Part shown: positions 1 to 10,330 of the stretch, piece by piece
How the letters are laid out: each line of letters begins with the position of its first letter
Numbering within the stretch: position 1 is the first letter of the stretch
Source: Chrysopilus asiliformis
Lineage: Eukaryota; Arthropoda; Insecta; Diptera; Rhagionidae
Length of the DNA: 64,000 nucleotides
Assembly: GCA_964034945.1 (NCBI GenBank)
Contig: OZ035960.1
Coordinates: 74,197,085-74,261,084 of the forward strand
Reading direction: 5' to 3'
Made by a program: the position numbers and the translations under genes
The notes under the pieces: generated by a model
What the model was told of the DNA's origin: nothing
The model's input: the letters and a program-made list of their open reading frames with translations, nothing else
The model's database searches: none

Positions 1-44
1 AGGTGTGGTTCACATTCAACATCGGCCCTTAAAATTTAACCACC

Positions 45-47
<3 letters not shown>

Positions 48-98
<51 letters not shown>
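48..98. repeat. (AT)n microsatellite
   Basis: An uninterrupted run of about 25 AT dinucleotides. A shorter, interrupted AT run follows at about 163-186. Confidence 0.97.
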
Positions 99-101
<3 letters not shown>

Positions 102-1034
102 CTGTTTTTTCCTGTTTCAATTCTGGATTTTTCGGTTTGAAATAAAAAACAGTCGAAACTTAATATATATATGTATATATATATATTAGATTGCCCATAT
201 GTGCAAAGTTGTAATTTTTGTTGCTCCCCGTCCATTTTCGTGAAGTTTAGGTCAAAAAAATAAGATTTAAAAAAAAAGTACGAATCTATAGTGGAAAAAA
301 CCCAGCCGGTTTTTCATTGAAGTTTCAAAAATAGACTTTAAAATGGTGAATCGCTTTAACTGTCCGTAACTCCTATAATATTTAATTTTTCGTTGATGGT
401 CTAAAGACAACTTTTGTAGAGGATAACTAGACGAACATCTAATTCTCACGAAGTTTTGACCTATGGTTGAAATTTAATGCTTTTTTGGTCCCAAAACAGC
501 AATTTTTTAAGAACATTTTCATGAATTATTTTCTTTAAATGTATTTTTTGCACTTTCTAAAGGGTGGAAAATTTCTTCTGGAAAGCCTATGTTCTAGAGA
601 ATGAAATGTAGATTTATTTAAAAAAAAAATTAAGCCGATCTAAAGTTATACGACATACATATAGACCGACAAACAGACAGATTTATGGACATCCTAAATT
701 TTTTGTCTGAAACGGATTTTGTACTGGTCAGATTTTTCCTAAGTATTCAAAAGTAGAATTTTTTTTAAGTTTTTCCGATATTCTTATTTTTTATAAAACA
801 TTTTTAAAATACAAAATTTAATGGAATTTTTTTTTAAATTTTTTTCTTGAAATTGTTCATAATTTTTTGTTAAATATTCAATGAATTTTGCTTTCGAATA
901 GCTTTGCATTGATATTTGTTTATAATGCTGTTCCATCGCATGCAGGATATACTGTGCTCCTGGTGCGTTAGAACAGTATTATGTATATTACCGACTGTTT
1001 TTTCCTGTTTCAATTCTGGATTTTTCGGTTTGAA
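99..1034. repeat. AT-rich stretch bounded by a 43-bp direct repeat
   Basis: A 43-bp sequence beginning CGACTGTTTTTTCCTG occurs at 99-141 and again at 992-1034. The left copy is followed by AAAAAACAGTCG (144-155), which forms a 12-bp-arm hairpin with its own start; the right copy lacks this arm. Between the copies I see no gene, only A/T-rich sequence with a weak mini-me-like phrase (GACCGACAAACAGACAG) near 665. It could be an old element whose ends are the 43-bp repeat, but no reading frame supports this. Confidence 0.6.
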
Positions 1035-1187
1035 TAGTTTTCAGCTATCTTGAGTTAGCGCAACAAAGAGTTGTAGCCGTGGTAGAGCCAGCGGTGGATG
1101 TTTGTATGGTTTCAAGAAATGTCTAGCAAATAAGTACGGTTTAGCATTTACACCGCGAGAATCGACGGAACTAATTTGGTATTTTAT

Positions 1188-1654
1188 TAAACGGTAAAAG
1201 CTGGATTTCTGATTTCAACAAACTTAAAGAAAATGTCGGTGAAAATTCCTTTATTATTCTTGGTGACCTAAATGTAAGGGTTGGTAGTAACCAAATAATG
1301 GAAGAAGAAATTCTTGAAAGTAATCCTAGACTGATGACTCGAAGACAGTCAAAAGACAGAAAGGTGGATGGAAACGCAAAACACTTTTTACAGTTTCTTG
1401 AAGATTCTGGTGGAGTTATTTTAAATGGAAGATCCCCAGGGGATATTGAAGGGAAAATGACTTTTGTTGGAGCCATGGGCACTTCTGTAATCGATTATTG
1501 TTGCTGTTCGATGGATATTTTGGATTTTTTCTTTGATTTTTCGGTGTTAAATAAACCTTATTCAGACCACATGCCTTTAAAACTCAGTCTGAAATCAACA
1601 AACTTTCTTACTGATAGTCGTAATATGTCTTCTCCCAAAATTGTCCTGGAATAA
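1188..1654 (+). pseudogene. Non-LTR retrotransposon A: endonuclease domain (5'-truncated)
   Basis: Encodes the C-terminal half of an apurinic-type endonuclease that nicks target DNA for target-primed reverse transcription. Visible motifs are GDLNVRVGS (about 1258-1285), VIDYC (about 1488-1503) and SDHMPL (about 1564-1580), the D-N, D and SDH signatures of the family. The N-terminal half is missing, so the copy is 5'-truncated, as is usual after incomplete reverse transcription. The frame closes at 1652-1654. The reverse transcriptase of the same element follows downstream in shifted frames. Exact clade is not certain; the fold and layout fit the CR1/Jockey/I assemblage. Confidence 0.75.
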
Positions 1655-1859
1655 TATCGTGTCAAACACTTACTCTTTTAATCTAGACAGTATGTTTGGT
1701 TTGTTAGAGTTTGGAAGAAAAGACATAGATGATAGGGTCGAGATAGTTAAGCAAACGATCTACAAAGCGGCAAATTATTCAGTATAATCGAAAAATAAAG
1801 TAATCAACCAAGCTAAGTAGAAATGGTTCGACAACCAATGTAGGCGGTCTAGAGAAATT

Positions 1860-3630
1860 GTGTTTAAAAAGCTAAATTTGGTTAGAAAGTTTGGAATCAG
1901 CTTATTTAGACAGAACTATTTAGACAAGTTGAAAAAGTATAAATCATTGTGTTTAAGAAAAAAGCAAGAATATCACACAACAGTGTTGGAAAAAGTTAAC
2001 ACTATCACTGATTCTAGGGGATGGTGGGAACTGGCCAGAGAAATAAAGGGGAAAAAATGTACTGTTGGTAACAATATTTCCATTGAAGAGCTTTTTCAAT
2101 TTTTCAAAAACCTATTGGGAAGCAACGCTGGACTTGTTAATATAAGCTATGCGGAAACTCATATATCTGTACCTGGTCTCGACGGAGAAATTTGTCTTGA
2201 AGAAATTAAAGTATCAACAGAATTCCGTACGAATTTTACAAATATGCCAATGATGATTTGTTGAACGAAATCAGACGAATTTTCGATGATATGTTTCAAC
2301 AAACGTATTGCCCGGATGCTTTTAAAAAGGCTGTTATATTTCCTCTGTTCAAGAAAGCTGACCCCAATAAAGTAGAGAATTACCGTGGACTATCCTTCTT
2401 AAACACGATATATAAATTTTTTACTCCTGAATGAATTTCAAGCTGGGTTCAGGAAAAACTACTCAACCATAGACAACATTTTTAATCTAGCAAGTCTAAT
2501 CCATTTAAAAATCGAAAAAAAGAAAAAGCTTTACGTATTTTTTGTGGACTTGAAGGCAGCTTTTGACACAATCAATAGAAACACCCTGTTTTATAAATTA
2601 TCCAAATTGGGAATGTCATCTAAAGTACTTTCAACCCTAAGAGCGATATACTTTAACATAAAATGTGCAGTCTGGGATGGTGAATTGATGTCTGATTTTT
2701 TTGAAGTGGAGCAAGAAGTTAGACAAGGGTGTTTGCTGAGCCGAATTCTTTTTTCCCTGTTTCTGAACGACCTACATGATGAACTTACAGGGGGATTAAT
2801 GTTTGGAGTACTGAATATTAAAACTCTCATGTATGCAGACGACTTAGTTTTACTGGCAGAGGATCCAAGTATACTGCAAAATATGATAAACCAATTCGAA
2901 AATTACTGCAAAACGTGGATCTTGCGAGTAAATCTAGAAAAATCCAAAATAGTAATTTTTCGTAATGGTGAAAAAAGAGCAGGGAATGAAAACTGGACAT
3001 ATAATGCTATTCCAATCGAGGTGACCAACAACTATAAATATCTTGGAGTCGATCTCCGCTACAACATGAAATTCACTAAGCACCTGGATGAAAATCTTAC
3101 GGCATCCAAAAACGCGATCCATGGAACCTGGGCTTCCTTTATTAAGAATAAGAAAATCTCCCATTCAGGAAAATATAAAATATTCGATGCTGCGGTGAGG
3201 TCAATAATGGGCTACGGTGCACAAGTATGGGGCTTCAAGGAATATGATCAAGTAGAAAAATTGCAAAGATATTTTGTCAAAACTATTTTCCACCTTCCCA
3301 AAAACACACCTAATTATATGGTATCAATTGAAACTGGACTTCCGAAACTTTTCTGTAGCACCCTAGAAATACACTTCAATTACATAAATAAAGTCTTGAA
3401 CTTACCAGATGATAGGTTGCCTAAAATTTTAGCTGAGAAATCGATTTCTGATAACGTGTTTTGGGCTGCCGAATGGAGGAAAATCTTTAATATAACAGGG
3501 GTAAATTTCGATTTCAATTGCCGTTCTAACTGGAACTGCCAACAATCTGAGGTTCTGAAATCAATTAAAAATGATTTTTGGGAAGAGTGTGTAGAAAAAG
3601 CCTTGATATCAGAACACCACGATGAATATT
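1860..3630 (+). pseudogene. Non-LTR retrotransposon A: reverse transcriptase
   Basis: Reverse transcriptase of the same element as the endonuclease at 1188-1654. A linker is readable at 1860-2264. RT motifs continue through frame breaks (finger motif with FKKADPNKVENYRGL near 2350-2395) into the long frame from 2544: DLKAAFDTINR, VRQGCLLS (normally PQGD/CPLS-like) and the catalytic YADDLVLL at about 2833-2856. A thumb and connection region follows (YGAQVWG near 3212). At 3630 the frame is cut by a 503-bp TIR element; it resumes at 4134 in the phase expected after removal of the insert plus one 3-bp target copy. At least two frame breaks before 2544 make this copy inactive. Confidence 0.85.
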
Positions 3631-4133
3631 CAGGGTATTCACAGTCCTCTTTTAAATTGCGAGTAAATTTACCGCTCGGTAATTCAGTCAAATTTAACAG
3701 ATTTTTACCGAGACGGTAATTTGGTTCATGTAAAAATGAATTACCGGATTCGGTAATTGTAGACATGCCTTGAGTCGTGTTTTCCGGCCCGGGTATTCGG
3801 TATCAAGAATCAACCGCGGGTGGCGCTAGTAATGTTTTTAGTTGTCAAATTTTCTCGCTGGTTTTTTGTTAATCTCATCGGACTGATGCAAATTTTTTCA
3901 ATTTTGATAGCCGTTGCCACAATAGAAATTCAAAAGAATACATCAAACATGGATTTAAAGCTATGTGACATATTTTACAATTAAATTCCCAGTTCATGAT
4001 TTGGTCACGTATCCAATAAAAGCGATGTTCTCAAATCTGTGCTGTGGGATGTTCACAGCAGAATATTTTCAGTCTTTTAATATTACCGAAAACACCGAAT
4101 ACCCAAAATTAAAAGAGGACTGTGAATACCCTG
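3631..4133. mobile_element. TIR element (MITE) inserted in the RT gene
   Basis: The ends are inverted repeats of 23-24 bp: CAGGGTATTCACAGTCCTCT at the left (3631) and its complement ending at 4133. The flanking sequence is ATT on both sides (3628-3630 and 4134-4136), a 3-bp target duplication. Removing the insert and one ATT restores a continuous reading frame across the junction (GAT GAA TAT TGT AAT). The inside has no transposase; it carries imperfect inverted phrases (TACCGnnnCGGTAA near 3695-3755). A 3-bp duplication resembles PIF/Harbinger behaviour, but ATT is not their usual TWA target, so the superfamily is open. Confidence 0.85.
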
Positions 4134-4390
4134 ATTGTAATTTAAAATACGTGGATATACCAAATTATTTCTCTGACGCACATAGTATTGAAATGATAAG
4201 CCTAATATTTAAAACTAGAGGGGGCTTGCTTGATGTAAATGGTAGGTCGTTCAAAAATTCTAGCAATACCAATTGCACGTGCTGTAACATGAATGTACCA
4301 GAAAACACTTTTCACCTTCTCGCTGACTCAAACTCGACTTGTATGGAGCTTGGAAATCACTTCTGTTTAACTTTTTTTATTCGGATGTAG
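4134..4390 (+). pseudogene. Non-LTR retrotransposon A: C-terminal zinc-knuckle region
   Basis: Continuation of the reverse transcriptase ORF beyond the inserted MITE. The reading frame contains the cysteine/histidine cluster CTCCNMNVPENTFHLLADS (about 4278-4335), the CxxC...H...C knuckle found at the C-terminus of many non-LTR polymerases. The frame ends at 4388-4390. No poly(A) tail was identified, so the true 3' end of the element is uncertain. Confidence 0.75.
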
Positions 4391-4625
4391 TTAGTGACCT
4401 AAAAAAATCGACCCGTATTTTTTTGTTTGGCGGAATAACGTTCGGTAGGCGAAGGGGAGGGGGTAAAAGTTAGCGAAAATTCGACATCACAAAAACTTTA
4501 AAAATTTGTAACTTTTGAACGGCTTCACCGATTGAGATGATATTGAACATTTTGGAAAGGTAATTAAATTTCCTTTTTACAAAAAAATTATTGCTGACTC
4601 CCTTCCTCTCACCGTCATATTGTAA
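4391..4625. other. Unassigned spacer between two retroelements
   Basis: No gene is seen. The sequence includes an A-rich stretch and the phrase CTTCACCGATTGAGATGAT, which reads like non-coding transposon DNA but was not matched to another copy in this window. Confidence 0.5.
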
Positions 4626-4935
4626 AATTCAAACTGTCAGCTACTACGTTATCTTCATCAGATATGTGTTTAATATCAGTAGTAAACTGACTGATAAAAT
4701 CAATATGTCTAACTTGATGGGGAGATGCCTTATCTAAATTTTGCTTGAATGCAAAAACTAATGGCTTAAGATCCGTGAATAAAGTGAAAATTCGGCCATC
4801 AAGAAGGTATCTGAAATGTTTGATACCTAGGTATGCTGCTAAAAGTTCTCGATCATATGCACTGTACTTTTGTTGAGCAGAATTTAGTCTAACCGAAAAG
4901 AAAACTAATGGTTGCCAAATTTCATCAATAAGTTG
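4626..4935 (-). pseudogene. Gypsy-type retrotransposon: RNase H fragment
   Basis: The minus strand encodes the LTR-retrotransposon RNase H: FFSVRLNSAQQKYSAYDREL, then AYLGIKHFRYLLDGR, FTDLKPL and QVRHIDFISQFTTDI. These are hallmark Gypsy/Ty3 residues (YSAYDREL, TD-KPL). It is the downstream part of the same pol frame seen at 9307-10330, separated by the CR1-like insertion. Joining the two flanks through one copy of GTTG keeps the frame open. No integrase or 3' LTR is visible to the left, so the Gypsy copy is truncated near 4626. Confidence 0.85.
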
Positions 4936-5060
4936 TTTATTTATTTATTTATTTATTTACAATACCTATTGATACAGAAGACACTTCCAATTATACAATA
5001 GAACATAATCTTTAACAAATTCAAAATTAAAATTGAGATACATGAAGTCCTATAAAATAT

Positions 5061-7883
5061 TTAATTATTTAATTTTATGTTATTTCTAAATATGCTAAAA
5101 GGGAGATTTAAAGACCCAAAACGATAAATTTCGTGGTTTCTCTGCATTCTGACTAACGATGAATGTAGGCCAACATTAAGTGATACACTTGGCAAGATGA
5201 AAACGCGGTCAAGTCTATTAATTCGATTGTTTGGTCTGATATTCAAGTGACTATTTAAGTTGCAATCAAACAAATTATGATAAATTTTATATAGGGTACA
5301 TTCGTCAATAAACAGTCTACGACTCTCTAGCGATGATAGTTTTAAAATTCTTAGGCGATCTTGATAGGACTCAAAAGGGATATTAAACTTATAACATATA
5401 GAGCGGGTAAATTTACGTTGAACAGCCTCCACTTTTTCAATATGACAAGCATAGGACGGACACCATACAGGAGCACAATACTCTAAAATACTGCGGACAA
5501 GCGATATGAACAGCGTCACAAAGCTACTAATATTGCTAAATTCGTTAGCAGATCTAAGCACAAAACCACACATCTTTTGAGCTTTTTTTATCACGTGGTC
5601 AATGTGTACGTCAAATTTAAGTTTCGAATCCAGCATTATACCCAAGTCAAGTATCGAAGATAGTTCAGTTAAAACAACATTGTCAATTCGGTAGTCATAA
5701 TATAGGGGATTACGCTTTAATGTGAATGTAATCTTGTTGCATTTGGTTGTGTTTATGGTCAAGTCATTATTTTGACACCACAAACATAAAGACGACAGGT
5801 CAGATTGTAAAATGTTGTAGTCAAGTTCTGAGTTAATCACTCTATATATCTTAAGATCGTCAGCATATAAGATACACTGCGACTTGATAACTTGAGGTAA
5901 GTCATTAATAAATATTAGGAACAACAAAGGACCGATGATAGAGCCTTGCGGAACTCCACTGTCAGGTGTAAAAAGTGAGGAAAAACAATTTTTAAAAACA
6001 ACTCTATTCGGCCTGTCAGTCAAATAAGAGGTAAGAAGTGTGAGGATCGAGTCAGTTGCGCCATAAAGTTTGATTTTATCCAACAAAATTTTATGATTTA
6101 CTGTGTCAAAAGCTTTGGCAAAATCGGTGTATAAAGCATCCACCTGATGGTGTTTATCAAGGGCATTGGCTACGACTGTGGTAAAACTTAACATGTTTGT
6201 CAGCGTGGATCTATTTTTTACGAAGCCATGTTGATTATGTGCTATAAACTGTTCGAAATGGGTGTACAGATGGTCATGTATACGCTCAAAGAGTTTACCG
6301 AAACAGTTCAGGATAGTTATAGGTCTGTAATTACGCACGTCAGTGGTGACACCTTTCTTATGAATTGGTATTATTATTCCTTCTTTCCAAATTTCCGGGA
6401 ATTTGCCTTCTGTGAGGCTTAGGTTAAAAAGTATACACAAAGGCGTGGCAAGCTCCTCACTGAGTTCTTTAACGAAAAACGCCGGTAATCCATCAGACCC
6501 ACCATTTTTTGTACCATCGAGCTTGCTTATCCAAGACATAACGTCGCTAACCGAAACGCGGAGTTCCGACATATGAGAACGTGTGTCTATATCAAACTCG
6601 TAATTTAGCCTCTTATTAGAACCAACATAGACAGACGAAAAATATTCGGCGAACAGATCACAAATTTCTTGTGGCCTGCTAGCAGTCTTATTGTCAAACG
6701 ACAGATCCGTAGCTGAGTTTAAGTTTTTCCTTTTATTTTTGACGAAAGACCAAAAACGCTTCTGATTCGATGATTCTAGGGACTGTTCAATATCGTCAGT
6801 GTATTTAATATAAGATTGTCTGAGTTCAGATTTCGCCATTCTGCGGTATAGACTATATAGTTCATAATCATCAGGAAGCGACGTTCTTTTATACTTTTTA
6901 AGGCAATGATATTTGTGGCGTAGGGTCTCTATTAGATTGTTCGAGAACCAAGGAGGATAACTCGATTTATGTTTGGACTTTTTAGGTACGTTTTTGTCTA
7001 TTATGCGAGACAACTTGCCGTAGAACAGTTGAACTGCATCGGTCGTGTCGAGGTTGGCGAGATGTTCGTGCCAATTTATGTTTGACAGTTCGTTTTTAAT
7101 TTCCACAAAATCACTTTTAGAAAAATTAAAGCTCAAGGAATTGGTTTTTTCTTTGGTTCTCTGCGACGTTAGGGAAGTCATGACTAGAAGAGGTGGATGA
7201 TGACGGTCGATAGGAACTAGACCCTCCGAAACAGCGATCGTATTAACATCCTTTAGTGCAATGTTGGTAAAAATCAAGTCAAGCAGTCTAGACGAGTCAT
7301 TTTGTAGGTTGTTTATTTGGTAAAAACCCGTCAGGTTGATAAAGGAACAAAGACACTGGGTTATGTTATTATTACTGTATTCAGGAATAATCTCGCGTCC
7401 AAATATCCAATTGACTTTGGGTAAGTTAAAATCTCCGCAAAGAATATAAAACGCCGAAGGATCGATGACATTAACATAATGCGATACAGCACTGAAAAAG
7501 GTGTCATACACATCAATACTGCTGTTACACGGAACATAGACACAACCAACATATAAGACGCGGGACATTAGGTTTATTTTAACAAAGACAAAGTCCAAAG
7601 AAGAAGTGATGGCTGTACATTGTGCAGAATGCAACGAATTCTTAATTGCTATAAGGACACCACCGCCGTCCTTTTTTCCTGAAGTTATAAGGTTTCTGTC
7701 GCATCTAAAAATGTTATAACTATCATTAAAGAGTTCAGAATCATTAATATTCGCGTTAAGCCAAGTTTCAGACAAGCAAACAATCGGGTAATTTTCGGAC
7801 CAACAATTTAGGCGAAAAGTATTAAGTTTGGTCTTTAAACCTCTTACATTTTGATAAAATAAATTAATGTCAGAGTCTATGAG
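5061..7883 (-). CDS. CR1-like ORF2: endonuclease-reverse transcriptase
   Basis: Endonuclease signatures run from QNVRGL (in the stretch upstream of 7775) through SETWL, the catalytic GDFNLPKVNW (about residue 115 counted from 7775) and DRHHPP, which replaces the usual SDH. The reverse transcriptase carries NYRPITIL, DFAKAFDTVNH, GVPQGSIIGPLLF and YADDLKIY (about residue 635), followed by the thumb region with YCAPVW. The frame is open for at least 904 codons and extends upstream to about 7883, overlapping the end of ORF1, but has no ATG there: the conserved N-terminal residues lie before any in-frame methionine. Translation may depend on re-initiation or a -1 shift from ORF1. The ORF looks intact; activity is not shown by sequence alone. 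Confidence 0.88.
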   Translation of the reverse strand, partial: LIDSDINLFYQNVRGLKTKLNTFRLNCWSENYPIVCLSETWLNANINDSELFNDSYNIFRCDRNLITSGKKDGGGVLIAIKNSLHSAQCTAITSSLDFVFVKINLMSRVLYVGCVYVPCNSSIDVYDTFFSAVSHYVNVIDPSAFYILCGDFNLPKVNWIFGREIIPEYSNNNITQCLCSFINLTGFYQINNLQNDSSRLLDLIFTNIALKDVNTIAVSEGLVPIDRHHPPLLVMTSLTSQRTKEKTNSLSFNFSKSDFVEIKNELSNINWHEHLANLDTTDAVQLFYGKLSRIIDKNVPKKSKHKSSYPPWFSNNLIETLRHKYHCLKKYKRTSLPDDYELYSLYRRMAKSELRQSYIKYTDDIEQSLESSNQKRFWSFVKNKRKNLNSATDLSFDNKTASRPQEICDLFAEYFSSVYVGSNKRLNYEFDIDTRSHMSELRVSVSDVMSWISKLDGTKNGGSDGLPAFFVKELSEELATPLCILFNLSLTEGKFPEIWKEGIIIPIHKKGVTTDVRNYRPITILNCFGKLFERIHDHLYTHFEQFIAHNQHGFVKNRSTLTNMLSFTTVVANALDKHHQVDALYTDFAKAFDTVNHKILLDKIKLYGATDSILTLLTSYLTDRPNRVVFKNCFSSLFTPDSGVPQGSIIGPLLFLIFINDLPQVIKSQCILYADDLKIYRVINSELDYNILQSDLSSLCLWCQNNDLTINTTKCNKITFTLKRNPLYYDYRIDNVVLTELSSILDLGIMLDSKLKFDVHIDHVIKKAQKMCGFVLRSANEFSNISSFVTLFISLVRSILEYCAPVWCPSYACHIEKVEAVQRKFTRSICYKFNIPFESYQDRLRILKLSSLESRRLFIDECTLYKIYHNLFDCNLNSHLNIRPNNRINRLDRVFILPSVSLNVGLHSSLVRMQRNHEIYRFGSLNLPFSIFRNNIKLNN

Positions 7884-8761
7884 TTTGTTCGGCGATCTCT
7901 TCTCGGTGTTATTCTCCTGTCTCTCATGTTGTTTCGACGGTAAAAAGACGATCTCTTGGAGATGTATTCATGCACAATAATTTCAGGGGGCCAGAAATTA
8001 GGGTTGCAAATTAAGTCAAACAGATCACTTGTGACAGCAAGTTTGAAGGATGCAACAAATCGATTGTGAAGATTATCAGGCGTGATTTTGGTGCAGTTAA
8101 ACTGAGCGTCGTCAACCTCCAGCCTGGAAATAATGTAGTTTCGTATCTCCGATACTGATGTGGTGTAGTCCAACCTTGACAGGAAAATCATTTTAGGCGG
8201 TGCAACTATGCGCAGCATATTTTGATCCAACGGTGACCGAACTGGAGGCTGTTGTTGCGACTGGGGTTGTTGAAGTTGTTCTTGATGTCGCTGTTGTAGT
8301 TGAGGTACGATAGAGGAAGAAGAAAGGTTCTTGGTACTTGAGCGTGTTCTTCCAGAAATTAAGTCTCTTTCAGAAATTAAGTCTCTTGGAGTATTAGGAC
8401 TAGATGAGTGAGGGGTAATGGCGGGTGTTAGTTGAGTAGCAGGAATTACGACATTTTCTAGTTTAGTTACATCCTCCAACAAGTCCTTAAAGCGTTGAAG
8501 TAAAGCAGCTAGATCATCCTTACCATTGTTTAAGCATGTTTTTATTCTTGTTAGCTTACTAACGTAAGCAGAGGGCGAGTGGCGGCGACAAGCCGGGCAA
8601 TACCACTGAAGACCATTATCGCTCTTTACTATATTATCTCCTACTACGCCAGGAAGGCCAACACATTTTGTGTGAAAAACACTCTCGCACAATCCAGAGC
8701 ACTGTATCATAACAGAATTACCATTTTTGTCAACACAGGTCGATGACGAACAAGAAGCCAT
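7877..8761 (-). CDS. CR1-like ORF1 with PHD-type zinc finger
   Basis: A 294-residue protein starting MASCSSSTCVDKNG. The first 60 residues hold a PHD-like Cys/His set: paired cysteines, CSGLCESVFHTKCVGL, then WYCPACRR. A predicted helical stretch follows (KDDLAALLQRFKDLLEDVTK), then a low-complexity Ser/Gln-rich linker (QQRHQEQLQQPQSQQQ) and a basic C-terminus (RRNNMRDRRITPRRDRR). PHD-bearing ORF1 proteins are known from CR1-group elements, where ORF1 acts as an RNA-binding chaperone in the RNP. It ends at a TAG (7877-7879) that overlaps the ORF2 frame. Confidence 0.85.
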   Translation of the reverse strand: MASCSSSTCVDKNGNSVMIQCSGLCESVFHTKCVGLPGVVGDNIVKSDNGLQWYCPACRRHSPSAYVSKLTRIKTCLNNGKDDLAALLQRFKDLLEDVTKLENVVIPATQLTPAITPHSSSPNTPRDLISERDLISGRTRSSTKNLSSSSIVPQLQQRHQEQLQQPQSQQQPPVRSPLDQNMLRIVAPPKMIFLSRLDYTTSVSEIRNYIISRLEVDDAQFNCTKITPDNLHNRFVASFKLAVTSDLFDLICNPNFWPPEIIVHEYISKRSSFYRRNNMRDRRITPRRDRRTNS

Positions 8762-9306
8762 TATAGATTTTTATTTATTAGTTCGTTGTGTTGTATAAAA
8801 ATCTTTAACAAATGTTTTAAGCCGTGTGAAACTGGTGTAAAATGTATTTAAGAGGTGCCAATAGTGACAAAGTACTCCGCTGGCGCTAGTATCGCTGATC
8901 GGATAATTGTGGTAACACTCACAACTCAACTGACAAGTCACTGTTTTGTTTAAACAAATTTGAATCAGTTTGAACGATATGAGAAAGTACTATCAAATCA
9001 CATAACGCTGATAATTATGAATGAACGAACAACTAAATAGACGAATACTTAGCCGATTAAAAGCGCGGGAGAACTAGTACTGTTGTCCTTAAATTTTGAT
9101 TGTCTTTTGAAGTCTAAAATGTTAAAATTTAAAAGACGAATAACAAGTTAGATTGACCAAAACTGGTAGTGTCTTCAATATATCAGGAACTTATTACGAT
9201 GTAGATTATAAAATAAGTATTCAGCATGAAATATTCCATATGCAAACGACTAAAAATATTATTATTATTTTGCACGCACAAGCGAGAACACAAGCGAGAT
9301 GAAACT
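8762..9306 (-). other. 5' UTR of the CR1-like element
   Basis: Non-coding leader between the ORF1 start and the left flank GTTG target copy. No reading frame or core promoter motif was recognised. Its presence implies that the insertion was not 5'-truncated. Confidence 0.6.
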
Positions 9307-10330
9307 GTTGAACAACTGTACCTACTGATTTATCTGAAGCATCTACCATCAAAGACAAATCTGTTGAAGATGAAGGATGTACCAGAATTGTGGCTGCAGA
9401 TAACTTTTCTTTACATAGCTCAAAAGAACGAATTGAATCCTCATTCCAATTAATTTTTCTTTTATCATTCTTTTTACTATTTTTAAGATAATCGTTTAAA
9501 ATTAATTGGTTTTTTGCGGCATGAGGAACAAATCTGCGATAAAAAATTTATCATACCGAGAAATCTCCTTAATTCTTTTACGGTGTCAGGACGTTTAAAA
9601 TCACTAATGACTTGAATACGTTCAGCTGAAGGAAGAACACCTTTACTAGATTTACGATGACTGAGAAAATTTATTTCATTTTTAAGAAAGACACTCTTTT
9701 CAATGTTAACAATTATACCGAAATTTGAAAAGCGTTTAAAAATAATTTCTAGATGTCAAATATGTTCTTCCTCAGTCCGTGAAAAAATTAAGATGTCATC
9801 AATGTAAACGTAGCAAACATTTAAATCATGCAATACCGAATTAATAAAACGCTGAAATGTTTGACCGGCATTCCGAAAACCGAAAGTCATCCTGGTAAAT
9901 TCAAAAAGACCAAAGGGAGTACAGATAGCAGTTTTTTTCAATATCTGATTCTTCGATTGGAATTTGGTGGTAGTCTTTCACCAAATCTAAAGATGAAAAA
10001 ATTATGCAACCATCTAATTGAGAAGTGAAATCCTGAAGATAACCAATGGGATAACGATCTGCAATGGTAATATCATTTAGTTTTCGATAATCGCCGCATG
10101 GTCTCCAGTCACCATTCTTTTTTTTTAACTAAATGAAGTGGAGAAGACCAAGAACTGCTAGATGGACGACAAATACCTTGTTCCAACATTAATTCAAATT
10201 CCTGTTTTGCAGCTTCTAATTTTTCGGGTGATAACCGAAGAACCTTTGCATGAACAGTTATGATATGATGTGTTACATTATGTTTTACGTTTTGTGAAAA
10301 ATTGTTTATTTCAGTAATTGATTTATATTT
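9307..10330 (-). pseudogene. Gypsy-type retrotransposon: reverse transcriptase
   Basis: Minus-strand pol of the Gypsy element. In coding order: a finger region ([12 protein letters not shown], about 10105-10070), [11 protein letters not shown] near 9990, then [20 protein letters not shown] (about 9925-9865) with the FG-NA palm signature, and the catalytic YVYIDDILIFS (about 9816-9784). A connection region follows, leading to PSSSTDLSLMVDASD near 9355, the start of RNase H. Several stops and frame breaks interrupt it (for example near 9755), so it is a pseudogene. The downstream RNase H part is displaced to 4626-4935. Confidence 0.88.

Larger units (their letters stand above)
4936..9306 (-). 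mobile_element. CR1-like non-LTR retrotransposon, near full length
   Basis: A 4.37-kb element in minus orientation with a 5' UTR of about 545 bp, ORF1 with a PHD-like finger, ORF2 with endonuclease and reverse transcriptase, and a 3' tail of (TAAA)n units seen as TTTATTTATTT on the plus strand at 4936-4961. It sits inside the Gypsy RNase H coding region; GTTG flanks both ends (4932-4935 and 9307-9310), giving a short 4-bp target duplication that preserves the host frame. Both ORFs are open, making this the best-preserved retroelement in the window and probably the youngest in this stack. Confidence 0.85.
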
